NCBI RefSeq assembly: GCF_003074135.1
Contig: NZ_PPDK01000001.1
Location: forward strand, 124,001-188,000
Reading direction: 5' to 3'
Length of the DNA: 64,000 nucleotides
DNA from: Euzebya tangerina
GTDB lineage: Bacteria; Actinomycetota; Nitriliruptoria; Euzebyales; Euzebyaceae
The position numbers and the translations under genes were made by a program. This document shows, one piece after another, positions 36,041 through 45,904 of this stretch. The notes under the pieces are model-generated. The model made no database searches. It was not told where the DNA came from and worked only from the letters and a program-made list of their open reading frames with translations. The number at the start of each line of letters is the position of its first letter. The first letter of the stretch is position 1.

Positions 36041-39000
36041 GTGACTGAGCCCGTGACCCACCTGCCATTCAAGCGAATCGCCATCGTCAACCGTGGCGAG
36101 TCCGCCGTCCGCCTGATCCACGCCGTCGCCGAGTGGAACGTCCAGCACGGTGACGAGGTGGCCACCATTGCACTGCACACCCACGCCGAGCGCACCGCGA
36201 TGCATGCGCGCATGGCCGACGAGGCCCACCTGATCGAGTCAGTTGGCACCGCCTTCCTGGACTACGACGTCCTTGAGCAGGCCCTGGTCGACACACAGGC
36301 CGACGCGGTCTGGGTGGGCTGGGGGTTCGTCGCCGAGCACCCTGAGTTCGCCGACCTCTGTGACCGTCTCGGCCTGACGTTCATCGGCCCCTCAGGCGAC
36401 GTCATGCGACGACTGGGCGACAAGATCGGTGCCAAGAAGCTGGCGGAGGAGGTGGGTGTCCCGGTCGCACCGTGGAGCAACGGACCGGTCGAGTCGGTCG
36501 AGGAAGCGGAGGGGCAAGCCGAGTCAATCGGCTACCCGTTGCTGATCAAGGCGACGGCCGGTGGTGGCGGCCGGGGCATCCGTCGCGTGGACTCGCCCGA
36601 GGATCTGCACACCGCCTATCAGCGCGCCTGCGACGAGGCAGGCAAGGCCTTCGGGAATCCGGTCGTCTTCATGGAGCACCTGGTGACGGGCGCCCGCCAC
36701 GTCGAGGTGCAGGCTGCCGGGGATGGCCAGGGCGGCGGCTGGGCGCTGGGGGTCCGTGACTGCTCGATCCAACGTCGGAACCAGAAGATCATCGAGGAGT
36801 CGGCCTCCCCGGTCCTGTCCGATGAGCACAACCGGATGCTCGGCAAGGTGGCCGTCGACCTGATCGTGGCGGCGAAGTACCAGGGCGTCGGGACCGTCGA
36901 GTTCCTCTACGACACGACCACTGACACCTTCGCCTTCCTCGAGGTGAACACGCGCCTGCAGGTCGAGCACCCGATCACGGAGCTGACCACCGGCGTGGAC
37001 ATCGTCAAGCTGCAGCTCGAGATCGCTGCCGGTCGCACCCTGGAGGGCGACCCCCCGCCGATCACCGGCCACGCCATCGAGGTGCGGCTGAACGCCGAGG
37101 ACCCCTCCGCCGGCTTCGCCCCCGCGGCCGGCCGGATCACCGCCCTCAACTTTCCCTCCGGACCGGGGATCCGAGTCGACACCGGAGTAGCCGAGGGTGA
37201 CTCGATCCAGTCGGAGTACGACGCCATGGTCGCCAAGATCATGGCCTGGGGCTCGGACCGTGCCGAGGCCCGAGGACGGCTGGTCCATGCCCTCGAGGAG
37301 ACGGTGGTGTCCATCGAGGGCGGGGCGACCAACAAGTCGTTCCTGCTGCACCTCCTGGGCCTCGAGGAGGTCATCAGCGGGTCGGCGCACACCTCCTGGC
37401 TGGACAGCTACACCGCCGAGGGACGACACCTGGTCAGCGACCACGCCGGCGTGGCTGTCCTCGTGACCGGCGCCGAGGCGTACCTGCAGGCGGCGGTGTA
37501 CGAGCGCAACGAGTTCTTCGCCTCCGCCGGCCGAGGACGTCCGCGGCTGACCCACGAGCCGGTCACGACGGTGGACGCGTCGCTGCGCGGCGAGCAGTAC
37601 CGCATGGCCGTCCAGCGCATCAACCCGACGACCTACCGGATCGAGGTCGACGACGCCGTGGTGACCCTCGAGATGACGGACGTCAGCGAGTTCGAGTCCC
37701 GCGCACGCATCGGCGACCGCACCTACCGGATCATGTCGACCACCCAGGGCGGCGACCACCTGATCGAGGTCGACCACATCACCCACCGCGTCAGTCGTGA
37801 CGACGCCGGCACGATCCGCTCACCATCCCCGTCGCTGGTCATCGCCACCAGCGTTGAGCCGGGCGACGCCGTCGCCCAGGGCGACCTGCTGGTCGTGCTC
37901 GAGGCCATGAAGATGGAGACGCAGATCACGGCGCCCTTCGACGGCACCATCGTCGAGGTCCCCGTCGGACCCAGCACCCAGGTGGATGCCGGCACACCGC
38001 TGGTCATCATGGAGGCGGCCAGCGACGGTGAGGAGGAAGCTGACGGGACGAATCGGATCGACTTCGCCGATCTGGCCGACACCGCCGACGACACGCCCAC
38101 GGAGCGCGAACGCCTGCTGGCCTGCCTGGACGCGATCCGCTGGACCGTCATGGGGTTCGACACCAAGGAGGGTGTCGTTGCGGAACTGACGGCGCAGCTG
38201 AGCGACGCCCGCGACGACGCGCTCGCCCACGACGACGAGGCCATCGCGGCGTCTCTGGAGATCCTGCAGGTCTTCAGCGACATCGGCTCACTGGCCCGCA
38301 ACCGTCGTGCCGGCGAGCTGAGCGAGGCGGAGGACCACAACGCCCAGGAGTTCCTCCACCACTGGTTGCGGTCGCTCGACGTCGAGGCCGAAGGTCTGCC
38401 GGAGTCATTCCAGGCCAAGCTCTCCAAGGCGTTCGCCCACTACGGGGTGGGCGATCTGGAGCAGGGCGTCGACCTCGAACGCGCCGCCTTCCGCCTCTTC
38501 AACGCCCAGGAGGAGGCGGCCTCGCACGAACGGTTGCTCGCGGCTGTGCTGAACGGCCTGCGGCTGGACCCGACGCGGCTGGACGCCGACGAGACCGAGC
38601 AGATCCAGGCGGTCCTGGGCGAGTTCATCATCGCGACCGAGTTGCGATTCCCGGACCTCGGGAACCTGGCTCGCAGCGTCCGCTACGAGACCTTCGACCA
38701 GCCAGCCATCGCCTTCCGGCAGTCCTCCGTGCTGTGGGAGATGGGTGATCACCTCGATGCGCTGCGGGCAGGCACACCGGAGGCACTGGGTGAGACCCGC
38801 GCTGAGGAGCGCATCGGGGCGCTGGTCAACTGCCCGGAGACCGTCATCGAGTTGCTGGGTGAGTCACCCGGGGACCTGACCGGGGATCCGATGCTCGGCG
38901 TGATGTTCGAGCGCCTCTACCGCGTCAAGCAGCTGCACGACGTCCAGATCAACCAGGACCTGCACTCGGCCGGCTACTACACCGACGTCTCGGACGGCTC

Positions 39001-41605
39001 GGGGGGCATGGCACCCCAGCTTCGCTACGTCGTGGCCACGATCACCGACATGAGCGACGCCGAGGCGGCCTTGGCGCGGGCACTCGAGCACGGCACCGGC
39101 GTGACAACCTCCGCTCCGCTGTCCATCGACCTGTACCTGCGGTGGGACGGTCAGCTGGCCTCGGCAGCCGAGGTGGCCCCGTGGGCCGAAGCGTTGGCGC
39201 GCGCCGCCGACCGCCCCGACAACCTGCGGCGCATCAGCATCAGCGGTGCCGACCCCGACGGTGAGGTGTTCCATCTCACCTACCGCGCCGTCTCTGGCGA
39301 TGACGGCCAGGTCGAGCTGGTCGAGGACACCGTCATCCGGAACTTCCACCCGATGATCGCGGGGCGCCTGCAGCTGGGCCGGTTCGTGGAGAACTTCCAC
39401 ATCGAGCGGCTGCCGTCGCGACCGGACATCTACCTCTTCAAGCTGGTGGGCCGGGCCAACAAGCGGGACAGCCGGCTCTTCGCAGCGGCAGAGGTCCGGG
39501 ACCTGACGCCGAACCTGGACCGGGACGGGACCGTCATCGGCCTACCGGCGGTCGAGCGTGTCGTCTCGGCCTGCGCCGACGCCATCCGGGTCGCGCAGAC
39601 CGAACACGACCCCAAGCGCCGGATGGCCACGAACCGGATCACCCTCTACGTCTGGCCGCCGTTCGACCTGCCGGTCAGCGCCCTCGACACCATCGGGGAA
39701 CGGCTGACCACGCCCACAGCCGGGCTTGGGTTGGAGGGCGTCGAGGCGATCGGCACCATCATCGATCGTGCGGCCATCGAGGGCGGAGCCAGCGAGGAGG
39801 AGGCGACCCACGACGTCGTCGTCAAGTTCGGCTTCGACGCGGAGCGTGGCCGTGAGTTCTCGATCGAGCAGCCCACCACCTCTTCGGTCCCGGGGCTCGA
39901 CCCCTACCGACAGAACGTGATCCTGTCCCGCCAGCGCGGGTCGATCTATCCCTACGAACTCGTGGAGAAGCTGACCCGCGGGGGCGGTACCTTCACCGAG
40001 TACGCCGTCGGGGCGGACGGCTCCTTCGACGTCGTTGATCGGCCGCCCGGCACCAACCAGGCCGGCTTCGTGTCCGGGGTCCTGACCACGCCGACCGACC
40101 GGCACCCGGACGGCATCACCCGGGTGCTGCTGATGGGGGATCCGACCAAGGGACTGGCATCGATCGCCGAGGCGGAGAGCCGGACCGTGATCGCCGCGCT
40201 CGACCTGGCCGCCTCGCTCGGCGTGCCGGTCGAGTGGTACGCCGTCTCGGCCGGTGCCCGGATCGCCATGGACACCGGGACGGAGAACATGGACTGGGTC
40301 TCCCGTGCCCTCCGCCGGATCATCGAGTTCACCCAGGACGGCGGAATCATCAACATCGTCGTGACCGGGATCAACGTCGGCGCCCAGCCCTACTGGAACG
40401 CCGAAGCCACCATGCTGATGCACACCAAGGGCATCCTGATCATGACGCCGGACAGCGCCATGGTGCTGACGGGGAAGCAGTCGCTGGACTACTCCGGGGG
40501 GGTCTCGGCCGAGGACAACTTCGGCATCGGCGGCTACGACCGCATCATGGGCCCGAACGGCGAGGCGCAGTACTGGGCGCCGGACCTCGACGCCGCGCTC
40601 GAGCTGATGCGGCGGCACAACGAGCTGACCTTCGTCGTACCCGGTGAGCGGTTCCCACGGCAGCGGCCGACCTCGGACGACCCAGAGCGCGACGTCGGCA
40701 GCTCGCCCCACGACGGGCAGGAGTTCGCCACGGTGGGGGAGATCTTCAGCCCGGAGACCAACCCGGGACGGAAGAAGCCGTTCGACATCCGCTCGATCAT
40801 GCGGGCCGTCAGCGACACCGACGTCGAGCCGATGGAGCGGTGGCTCGACATGCGCGACGCCGAGACGGGGGTGGTGTTCGAGACCCGCGTGGACGGGCAG
40901 GCGGTCACCATGGTCGGGATCTCATCCCGTTCGCTGCCCCGCACCGGTGTCCTGCCGGCGGACGGGCCCAGCACCTGGACGTCGGGGACGCTGTTCCCGA
41001 TGTCATCCAAGAAGATCGCGAGGGGCATCAACGCCGCCAGCGGCAACCGGCCGCTGATCGTGTTGGCCAACCTCTCCGGCTTCGACGGCAGCCCCGAGTC
41101 GCTGCGGAAGTGGCAGCTCGAGTTCGGTGCCGAGATCGGTCGGGCCATGACCAACTTCGACGGCCCGATCGTGTTCTGCCTGGTGGGGCGCTACCACGGC
41201 GGTGCCTTCGTGGTGTTCAGCAAGGTCCTCAACGACAACACGATCGCGCTGGCGGTCGAGGGGACGTTCGCCTCGGTGCTCGGTGGTGCACCGGCCGCGG
41301 CCGTGGTGTTCACCCGTGAGGTGGACCAGCGGACCGATGCCGACCCGCGCATCACCGACCTGCGCGAGCGGATCGCCGCGGCGTCGGGGGCGGAGCGCAG
41401 TGACCTCGAAGTCGAGCTGAGCGAACTCCGACCCGTGGTCCGGGCTGAGAAGCTCGGCGAGAAGGCCGCCGAGTTCGACGCCGTCCACACGGTGGAGCGG
41501 GCCAGGGACATGGGCTCGGTCGACGCCATCATCCCGCCGCATCGGCTGCGCCCGGCCATCATCCAGGCGCTGAGCGAAGGGATGGCTCGGGCGACCCGGG
41601 GGTAG
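36041..41605 (+). CDS. Single-chain multidomain acyl-CoA carboxylase (eukaryotic ACC-like layout)
   Basis: 1854 residues. Biotin carboxylase, about 5-460: KRIAIVNRGESAVRLIH, ATP-grasp IKATAGGGGRGIRRV, EVNTRLQVEHPITELTTG. Biotin carrier, about 590-665: EAMKMETQ with biotinyl K624. A central region of about 600 residues without catalytic motifs. Carboxyltransferase N and C halves, about 1280-1850: INVGAQPYWNAEATMLMHT, DYSGGVSAEDNFGIGGYD, then NLSGFDGSPESLRKWQLEFG. It would make malonyl-CoA or carboxylate another acyl-CoA. Most bacteria split this into separate subunits. GTG at 36041 follows GGAG at 36029-36032. The acyl substrate is not certain. Confidence 0.9.
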   Translation: MTEPVTHLPFKRIAIVNRGESAVRLIHAVAEWNVQHGDEVATIALHTHAERTAMHARMADEAHLIESVGTAFLDYDVLEQALVDTQADAVWVGWGFVAEHPEFADLCDRLGLTFIGPSGDVMRRLGDKIGAKKLAEEVGVPVAPWSNGPVESVEEAEGQAESIGYPLLIKATAGGGGRGIRRVDSPEDLHTAYQRACDEAGKAFGNPVVFMEHLVTGARHVEVQAAGDGQGGGWALGVRDCSIQRRNQKIIEESASPVLSDEHNRMLGKVAVDLIVAAKYQGVGTVEFLYDTTTDTFAFLEVNTRLQVEHPITELTTGVDIVKLQLEIAAGRTLEGDPPPITGHAIEVRLNAEDPSAGFAPAAGRITALNFPSGPGIRVDTGVAEGDSIQSEYDAMVAKIMAWGSDRAEARGRLVHALEETVVSIEGGATNKSFLLHLLGLEEVISGSAHTSWLDSYTAEGRHLVSDHAGVAVLVTGAEAYLQAAVYERNEFFASAGRGRPRLTHEPVTTVDASLRGEQYRMAVQRINPTTYRIEVDDAVVTLEMTDVSEFESRARIGDRTYRIMSTTQGGDHLIEVDHITHRVSRDDAGTIRSPSPSLVIATSVEPGDAVAQGDLLVVLEAMKMETQITAPFDGTIVEVPVGPSTQVDAGTPLVIMEAASDGEEEADGTNRIDFADLADTADDTPTERERLLACLDAIRWTVMGFDTKEGVVAELTAQLSDARDDALAHDDEAIAASLEILQVFSDIGSLARNRRAGELSEAEDHNAQEFLHHWLRSLDVEAEGLPESFQAKLSKAFAHYGVGDLEQGVDLERAAFRLFNAQEEAASHERLLAAVLNGLRLDPTRLDADETEQIQAVLGEFIIATELRFPDLGNLARSVRYETFDQPAIAFRQSSVLWEMGDHLDALRAGTPEALGETRAEERIGALVNCPETVIELLGESPGDLTGDPMLGVMFERLYRVKQLHDVQINQDLHSAGYYTDVSDGSGGMAPQLRYVVATITDMSDAEAALARALEHGTGVTTSAPLSIDLYLRWDGQLASAAEVAPWAEALARAADRPDNLRRISISGADPDGEVFHLTYRAVSGDDGQVELVEDTVIRNFHPMIAGRLQLGRFVENFHIERLPSRPDIYLFKLVGRANKRDSRLFAAAEVRDLTPNLDRDGTVIGLPAVERVVSACADAIRVAQTEHDPKRRMATNRITLYVWPPFDLPVSALDTIGERLTTPTAGLGLEGVEAIGTIIDRAAIEGGASEEEATHDVVVKFGFDAERGREFSIEQPTTSSVPGLDPYRQNVILSRQRGSIYPYELVEKLTRGGGTFTEYAVGADGSFDVVDRPPGTNQAGFVSGVLTTPTDRHPDGITRVLLMGDPTKGLASIAEAESRTVIAALDLAASLGVPVEWYAVSAGARIAMDTGTENMDWVSRALRRIIEFTQDGGIINIVVTGINVGAQPYWNAEATMLMHTKGILIMTPDSAMVLTGKQSLDYSGGVSAEDNFGIGGYDRIMGPNGEAQYWAPDLDAALELMRRHNELTFVVPGERFPRQRPTSDDPERDVGSSPHDGQEFATVGEIFSPETNPGRKKPFDIRSIMRAVSDTDVEPMERWLDMRDAETGVVFETRVDGQAVTMVGISSRSLPRTGVLPADGPSTWTSGTLFPMSSKKIARGINAASGNRPLIVLANLSGFDGSPESLRKWQLEFGAEIGRAMTNFDGPIVFCLVGRYHGGAFVVFSKVLNDNTIALAVEGTFASVLGGAPAAAVVFTREVDQRTDADPRITDLRERIAAASGAERSDLEVELSELRPVVRAEKLGEKAAEFDAVHTVERARDMGSVDAIIPPHRLRPAIIQALSEGMARATRG

Positions 41606-41613
41606 GTCCTCGG

Positions 41614-42432
41614 TCAGCCGTCAGCGACCGGACCCTCCAGCCAGGGGTCGTCGGCCGCTGCTGGCCAGCCGTCGCGGGCAGACAGTCGCCGCGCGATCGA
41701 GGCGAGGAGCACGCCGTACACGACCTTCGAGCCGACATCGGCGAAGGTGAAGAGGAGCTGCCGTCCGACCACCCACTCCGGACCATCACCCAGGGCCATC
41801 AGGTAGGCCACGGGGTACGCGCCCCAGGTCGCGGCGAACAGGTACGTGATGTTGCGAAGCGTCGTCGCGGCCTTGGCCGGCAGCGCCTGCAGCGTGGGGC
41901 CGAGATGACGCATCAGCAGCAGGACGAGGACGACGAACGGGACCGTCGAGACGGCACCCCACACCAGCAGCGCGCTGGTGCTGGTGACCTCGTACAGCTG
42001 TCCGATGTAGCCCGTCACGATCATCGCGACACCCATCACGACGAGCGACAGGCGCAGGCGGTAGAGCCGTTCCCGGGAGAGCTCGAACAGATAGGTCAGC
42101 TGCACCAGAAGGAGTGGGATGGTGATCAGCCAGGAGATGTACCGGAAGCCGTTCTCGAAGGTCCGGTCGCCAGGTACCCACATGCCGCCGTCACCGATGG
42201 TGCCCTCGAAGACGAACGCCCCTCGCCACGAGTTGCTGAGCTGCAGGAAGTGCCACCCGGCGACCAGCATGACCAGGATTGAGAGATAGGTGATCGGACG
42301 CCAGCGAGGAGAGATCTTGGGCAGGTTCATCAGGAACCAGCCGAGTCCGGCCAGCGCCGCCGCGAACGCGCCACTGAACAGCAGCGCAACGGCAGCGTGC
42401 TGCCCCGGCGAGTAGGTGAAGAGGTTCTCCAT
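41614..42432 (-). CDS. Microbial rhodopsin, sodium/chloride-pump (KR2-like) clade with S-T-Q triad
   Basis: 272 residues, seven hydrophobic helices. Helix C reads FRYISWLITIPLLLVQ: R97 conserved, and the positions of KR2 N112/D116/Q123 are S100/T104/Q111. Further clade marks: MIVTGYIGQLYEV after helix D, LLVWGAVS, WGAYPVAYL (W203, Y206, P207), and helix G TFADVGSKVVYGVLL with retinal Schiff-base K236 and counterion D232. Lack of the helix C carboxylate excludes a normal outward proton or sodium pump and points to anion transport, since NTQ relatives pump chloride. ATG at 42432; no Shine-Dalgarno seen. Convergent with the carboxylase gene, divergent from proS. No retinal synthesis gene is nearby. 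Confidence 0.92.
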   Translation of the reverse strand: MENLFTYSPGQHAAVALLFSGAFAAALAGLGWFLMNLPKISPRWRPITYLSILVMLVAGWHFLQLSNSWRGAFVFEGTIGDGGMWVPGDRTFENGFRYISWLITIPLLLVQLTYLFELSRERLYRLRLSLVVMGVAMIVTGYIGQLYEVTSTSALLVWGAVSTVPFVVLVLLLMRHLGPTLQALPAKAATTLRNITYLFAATWGAYPVAYLMALGDGPEWVVGRQLLFTFADVGSKVVYGVLLASIARRLSARDGWPAAADDPWLEGPVADG

Positions 42433-42546
42433 GTCGTGGTTTGTGACCGAATCTGACGGAGTTCTAACCACGACCGCCACCAGGGTTTCCGAACCCAGTA
42501 CATCGGTCCAGTACGGCGGGGCGGCGTCGGCCGTCTCGCCAGGCGC

Positions 42547-42552
42547 TACCGT
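42547..42552 (+). promoter_or_regulatory. -10 box (TACCGT) 6 nt before the proS start
   Basis: TACCGT followed by CCCCCC and then ATG at 42559 would place transcription start on the A of the initiation codon. The same 6-nt gap is seen at lacI and tetR. No clear -35 box is visible. Confidence 0.45.
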
Positions 42553-42558
42553 CCCCCC

Positions 42559-44355
42559 ATGCTCAGACTGTCCTCCCTCTTCCTGCGCACCCTGCGCGAA
42601 GACCCCGCCGACGCCGAGGTTCCGTCCCACAAGCTGCTCATCCGTGCCGGCTACATCCGCCGCGCCGGGCCGGGCGCCTTCACCTGGCTGCCGCTCGGCT
42701 GGATCGTGTACCGCAAGGTCGAGGGGATCATTCGAGCGGAGATGGACGCTGCCGGGTTCCAGGAGGTCCACTTCCCGGCGCTCCTCCCCCGGGAGCCCTA
42801 CGAGACCTCGGGCCGGTGGACCGAGTACGGACCGCTGCTGTTCCGCTTGAAGGATCGCCGTGAGAACGACATGCTCCTCGCCCCGACCCACGAGGAGATG
42901 TTCACGCTGGCCGTGAAGGATCTGTACAGCTCCTACAAGGACCTGCCGCTGTCGATCTACCAGATCCAGACGAAGTACCGAGACGAGGCGAGGCCACGAG
43001 CCGGCCTGCTCCGAGGTCGCGAGTTCGTGATGAAGGACTCCTACTCCTTCGACATCGATCAGGCAGGTCTGCAGGCCTCCTACGACGCCCACCGGTCCGC
43101 CTACATCGCCACGTTCGACCGGCTCGGGATCCCCTACACGATCGTGTCGGCCATGTCGGGGGCCATGGGCGGCTCCTCGTCGGAGGAGTTCCTGGCTCCG
43201 GTCGCGGTGGGCGAAGACACCTTCGTCCGCTGCTCCAACTGCGACTACTCCGCCAACGTCGAAGCCGTCGAGGTCCAGCCACCCCCAGCCCTTCCCATCG
43301 AGGGGCTGCCCGAGGCGCAGGAGGCGGACACCCCCGACACGCCGACGATCGACACCCTGGTCGCCCTGTTCAACGAGCGCGACAACCTGCGGCACCCTGA
43401 CCGGGAGTGGACGGCGGCCGACACGCTGAAGAACGTCGTGCTGACCCTCCAGCACCCCGACGGCACGACGGAGCCGCTGGCCATCGGTGTGCCCGGTGAC
43501 CGGGATGTCGACCTGGTGCGGGTCGAGGCGCAGCTCGCCCCTGCCATCCCCGTGCCCTTCACCGACGAGGACTTCGCGGCCAACACAGCCCTGTCGAAGG
43601 GGTACATCGGACCGGGCGCCCTGGGCGAGGAGAACGCCTCGGGGATCCGGTACCTGGTCGACCCGCGTGTCGCCGACGGCACCTCGTGGATCACCGGGGC
43701 CGACAAGCCGGGCCGGCACGTGGCCAACCTGGTCGCCGGTCGGGACTTCACCCCCGATGGGATCATCCACGCGGCGCAGGTCTTCGACGGTGACCCCTGC
43801 CCTCGGTGTGGTGGCGCCCTGGAGACGGCTCGAGGCGTCGAGATCGGTCACATCTTCCAACTCGGCACGAAGTACGCCGAGGCGTTCGACCTGACGGTGC
43901 TGGACGAGAACGGCAAGAGCCGGATCGTGACGATGGGCTCCTACGGCATCGGGGTCTCCCGCGCCGTCGCGGTGCTGGCGGAGACCAACCACGATGACGA
44001 CGGGCTGATCTGGCCCCGCAACGTCGCGCCGGCCGACGTGCACCTGATCGTGGCCGGGAAGAAGAACGGCCCGCAGCCGGTCGTGGCCGAGCACCTGGCC
44101 GAGCAACTGGAGGCCGCCGGCCTGGAGGTCATGCTGGACGACCGGACCAACGTCTCCGTGGGTGTGAAGTTCAACGACGCCGAACTGATCGGCGTCCCGA
44201 CCATCGTCGTGGTCGGTCGCGGTGCGGACCTGGACGGGGACACGCCCTCGGGCACGGTCGAGGTGAAGGACCGTCGCTCGGGTGAGCGGGAGGACATCGA
44301 CGTGACCGGGGCCGTGGACGCCCTGGTCCGGATCTGCGCCGGGACGCACCCGTGA
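42559..44355 (+). CDS. proS: Prolyl-tRNA synthetase
   Basis: 598 residues, bacterial type. Class II motifs: [27 protein letters not shown] near the start, [41 protein letters not shown] (motif 2) and [18 protein letters not shown] (motif 3). The inserted editing domain is about 225-390, and the C-terminal anticodon-binding domain begins near [10 protein letters not shown]. It charges tRNA-Pro in the cytoplasm. The start seems leaderless. Its stop overlaps the next gene by 4 nt (GTGA). Confidence 0.97.
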   Translation: MLRLSSLFLRTLREDPADAEVPSHKLLIRAGYIRRAGPGAFTWLPLGWIVYRKVEGIIRAEMDAAGFQEVHFPALLPREPYETSGRWTEYGPLLFRLKDRRENDMLLAPTHEEMFTLAVKDLYSSYKDLPLSIYQIQTKYRDEARPRAGLLRGREFVMKDSYSFDIDQAGLQASYDAHRSAYIATFDRLGIPYTIVSAMSGAMGGSSSEEFLAPVAVGEDTFVRCSNCDYSANVEAVEVQPPPALPIEGLPEAQEADTPDTPTIDTLVALFNERDNLRHPDREWTAADTLKNVVLTLQHPDGTTEPLAIGVPGDRDVDLVRVEAQLAPAIPVPFTDEDFAANTALSKGYIGPGALGEENASGIRYLVDPRVADGTSWITGADKPGRHVANLVAGRDFTPDGIIHAAQVFDGDPCPRCGGALETARGVEIGHIFQLGTKYAEAFDLTVLDENGKSRIVTMGSYGIGVSRAVAVLAETNHDDDGLIWPRNVAPADVHLIVAGKKNGPQPVVAEHLAEQLEAAGLEVMLDDRTNVSVGVKFNDAELIGVPTIVVVGRGADLDGDTPSGTVEVKDRRSGEREDIDVTGAVDALVRICAGTHP

Positions 44356-44756
44356 GGCAGAGCGGCAGGGCGCCCGAGCAGGATGCGCTGGCGGTCGGAC
44401 TTGGTGTCGTGGCCGCATTCCAGTTGGCGCTGGCGGCAGGGGCTCCTTGGGGAGTCGCGGCGTGGGGCGGCGCGAATCCTGGTGTCCTCCCGCCGACGCT
44501 GCGACGGAGCTCAGCCGTGGCCGCCGTGGCCTGGGGAGCTGCAGCGGCTGCCATCGCCCGGCCGTCCAGCGACACCTCCCTCCGCCAGGTGACCTTGCTG
44601 AAGGTGCTGGCCGGACTCTCGGGGATCGGCGCGGCCATGAACCTCGCCTCGCGCAGTCACGTGGAGCGAGCGATCTGGTCCCCGTTCACGGCAGGGCTCA
44701 CCTGGCTGTCGTGGCGCTCACTCCGCGGTCATCCCGCCGCCGCCTCGCAGCACTGA
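44352..44756 (+). CDS. Small membrane protein of unknown function
   Basis: 134 residues, no family recognised. Three or four Ala-rich hydrophobic stretches ([55 protein letters not shown]) suggest a small integral membrane protein. The GTG at 44352 is coupled to proS by a GTGA overlap. It ends next to the stop codon of the convergent GlxA-type gene with no spacer. Confidence 0.65.
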   Translation: MRQSGRAPEQDALAVGLGVVAAFQLALAAGAPWGVAAWGGANPGVLPPTLRRSSAVAAVAWGAAAAAIARPSSDTSLRQVTLLKVLAGLSGIGAAMNLASRSHVERAIWSPFTAGLTWLSWRSLRGHPAAASQH

Positions 44757-45776
44757 TCAGGCGGCCGACTGGCTTCGAGCGAACCGGCGGCGGTAGGCCG
44801 TCGGCGTCACGCCGACGCACTCGCGCAGCCGCGTCCGCAGGTTGGCGGAGGACCCGAGACCGGACGCCGAGGCAACCCGGTCGATCGGCAGGTCGGTTGT
44901 CTCCAGCAGCCGCCGGGCCTGGTCCACACGACGGTCGGTCAGCCACTGGTGCGGCGTCGTCCCGGTCGCGGCCTTGAAGTGCCGGGCGAAGCTGCGCGGG
45001 CTCATCGCCGCCCGACCGGCCAGCACCTCGACCGGGAGATCCTGGTCCAGGTGCTCGAGCGCCCACTCCAAGAGTTCCGCAAACGAGGTGTCCATCACCT
45101 CAGGCTCCGGGACGCGCACGTACTGGGCCTGCCCACCCTCGCGGTGCGGGGGCACGACCAACCGTCGGGCGATCATGTCGGCCGCTTCCGCGCCGTGCTG
45201 CTTGCGCATCCAGTGCAGCGTGAGGTCGATGCCGGAGGCCGACCCGGCCGATGTGAGGATGTCGCCGTCGTCCACGTACAGCACGTCCTCGACGAACTGA
45301 ACCGCAGGGAACTGCCGCCGGAACGTCTCGGCGTAGCGCCAGTGCGTGGTGGCCGGACGCCGGTCCAGCAGTCCCGCCTGAGCGAAGGCGAACGAACCGG
45401 AGCAGTAGCTCATCAGCGTGGCACCGCGGTCCGACGCCGTCCGGATCGCGTCGATGATCGCTGGTGGCACCGGCTCGGGATCGATCATTCCGCTTGCGCG
45501 CGTCTCTCGTTCGGCGCCCTTCGGACACATCGGCACCACGACGACGTCCGCCGAGGCGATCGTCTCCGGTCCGTGCTCGACCACGATCTTGGCCCCGCCC
45601 AACGTCTCGATCGCCTGACCCGCCTGGGCACCGGCGATCCGATAGTCGTACCAGTCGTCGGTCCCGAGGTGGCGGAGCACTTCACCACGACGGATCCCGA
45701 AGAACTCCGATGCGATGGACAACTCGAACGGGTTGGCACCCGTCAGGGCGACGGCGGCGACGAGGGGCTCGGGCAC
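44757..45776 (-). CDS. GlxA-family AraC-type transcriptional regulator (DJ-1/PfpI + AraC HTH)
   Basis: 339 residues. An N-terminal DJ-1/PfpI-like domain (ANPFELSIASEFFG .. LMSYCSGSFAFAQAGLLDRRPATTHW) precedes a C-terminal AraC DNA-binding domain with both helix-turn-helix parts (MSPRSFARHFKAATGTTPHQWL and GLGSSANLRTRLRECVGVTPTAYRRRF). The layout is that of GlxA/ArgR-like regulators. I prefer the GTG at 45776, behind AGAAGGAT; an ATG at 45824 would add 16 residues. The palindrome GCAATATTGC lies just upstream. Target genes are unknown; the small divergent gene is the nearest candidate. Confidence 0.85.
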   Translation of the reverse strand: MPEPLVAAVALTGANPFELSIASEFFGIRRGEVLRHLGTDDWYDYRIAGAQAGQAIETLGGAKIVVEHGPETIASADVVVVPMCPKGAERETRASGMIDPEPVPPAIIDAIRTASDRGATLMSYCSGSFAFAQAGLLDRRPATTHWRYAETFRRQFPAVQFVEDVLYVDDGDILTSAGSASGIDLTLHWMRKQHGAEAADMIARRLVVPPHREGGQAQYVRVPEPEVMDTSFAELLEWALEHLDQDLPVEVLAGRAAMSPRSFARHFKAATGTTPHQWLTDRRVDQARRLLETTDLPIDRVASASGLGSSANLRTRLRECVGVTPTAYRRRFARSQSAA

Positions 45777-45793
45777 AACAGATCCTTCTGGCA

Positions 45794-45803
45794 GCAATAT
45801 TGC
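45794..45803. promoter_or_regulatory. Palindrome GCAATATTGC between divergent genes
   Basis: A perfect 10-bp AT-centred palindrome in a GC-rich genome, between the GlxA-type regulator and the 116-residue gene. A regulatory site is plausible but unproven. Confidence 0.35.
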
Positions 45804-45904
45804 GATATGTGTCAATCCTGCCACTCACCGAGCACACGGTCAAGCCCGACTCTGTGGACACAGCACCGAAGACGGTGACCACCTCAGGAGAGAGGACCAC
45901 GATC

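Noticed and set aside
41614-42432. Assignment of the rhodopsin as a bacteriorhodopsin or proteorhodopsin proton pump
   Set aside because: The helix C proton acceptor (Asp) is Ser and the donor position is Gln; the rest matches the KR2/chloride-pump clade.
41614-44418. A 934-codon minus-strand open frame spanning the rhodopsin and the whole of proS
   Set aside because: Only the last 272 codons (from 42432) show real homology; the rest is the antisense shadow of proS, common in high-GC DNA.
44757-45776. The TTGACA at 45810-45815 (minus strand) as -35 of the GlxA-type gene
   Set aside because: No -10-like hexamer lies 16-19 bp downstream of it.
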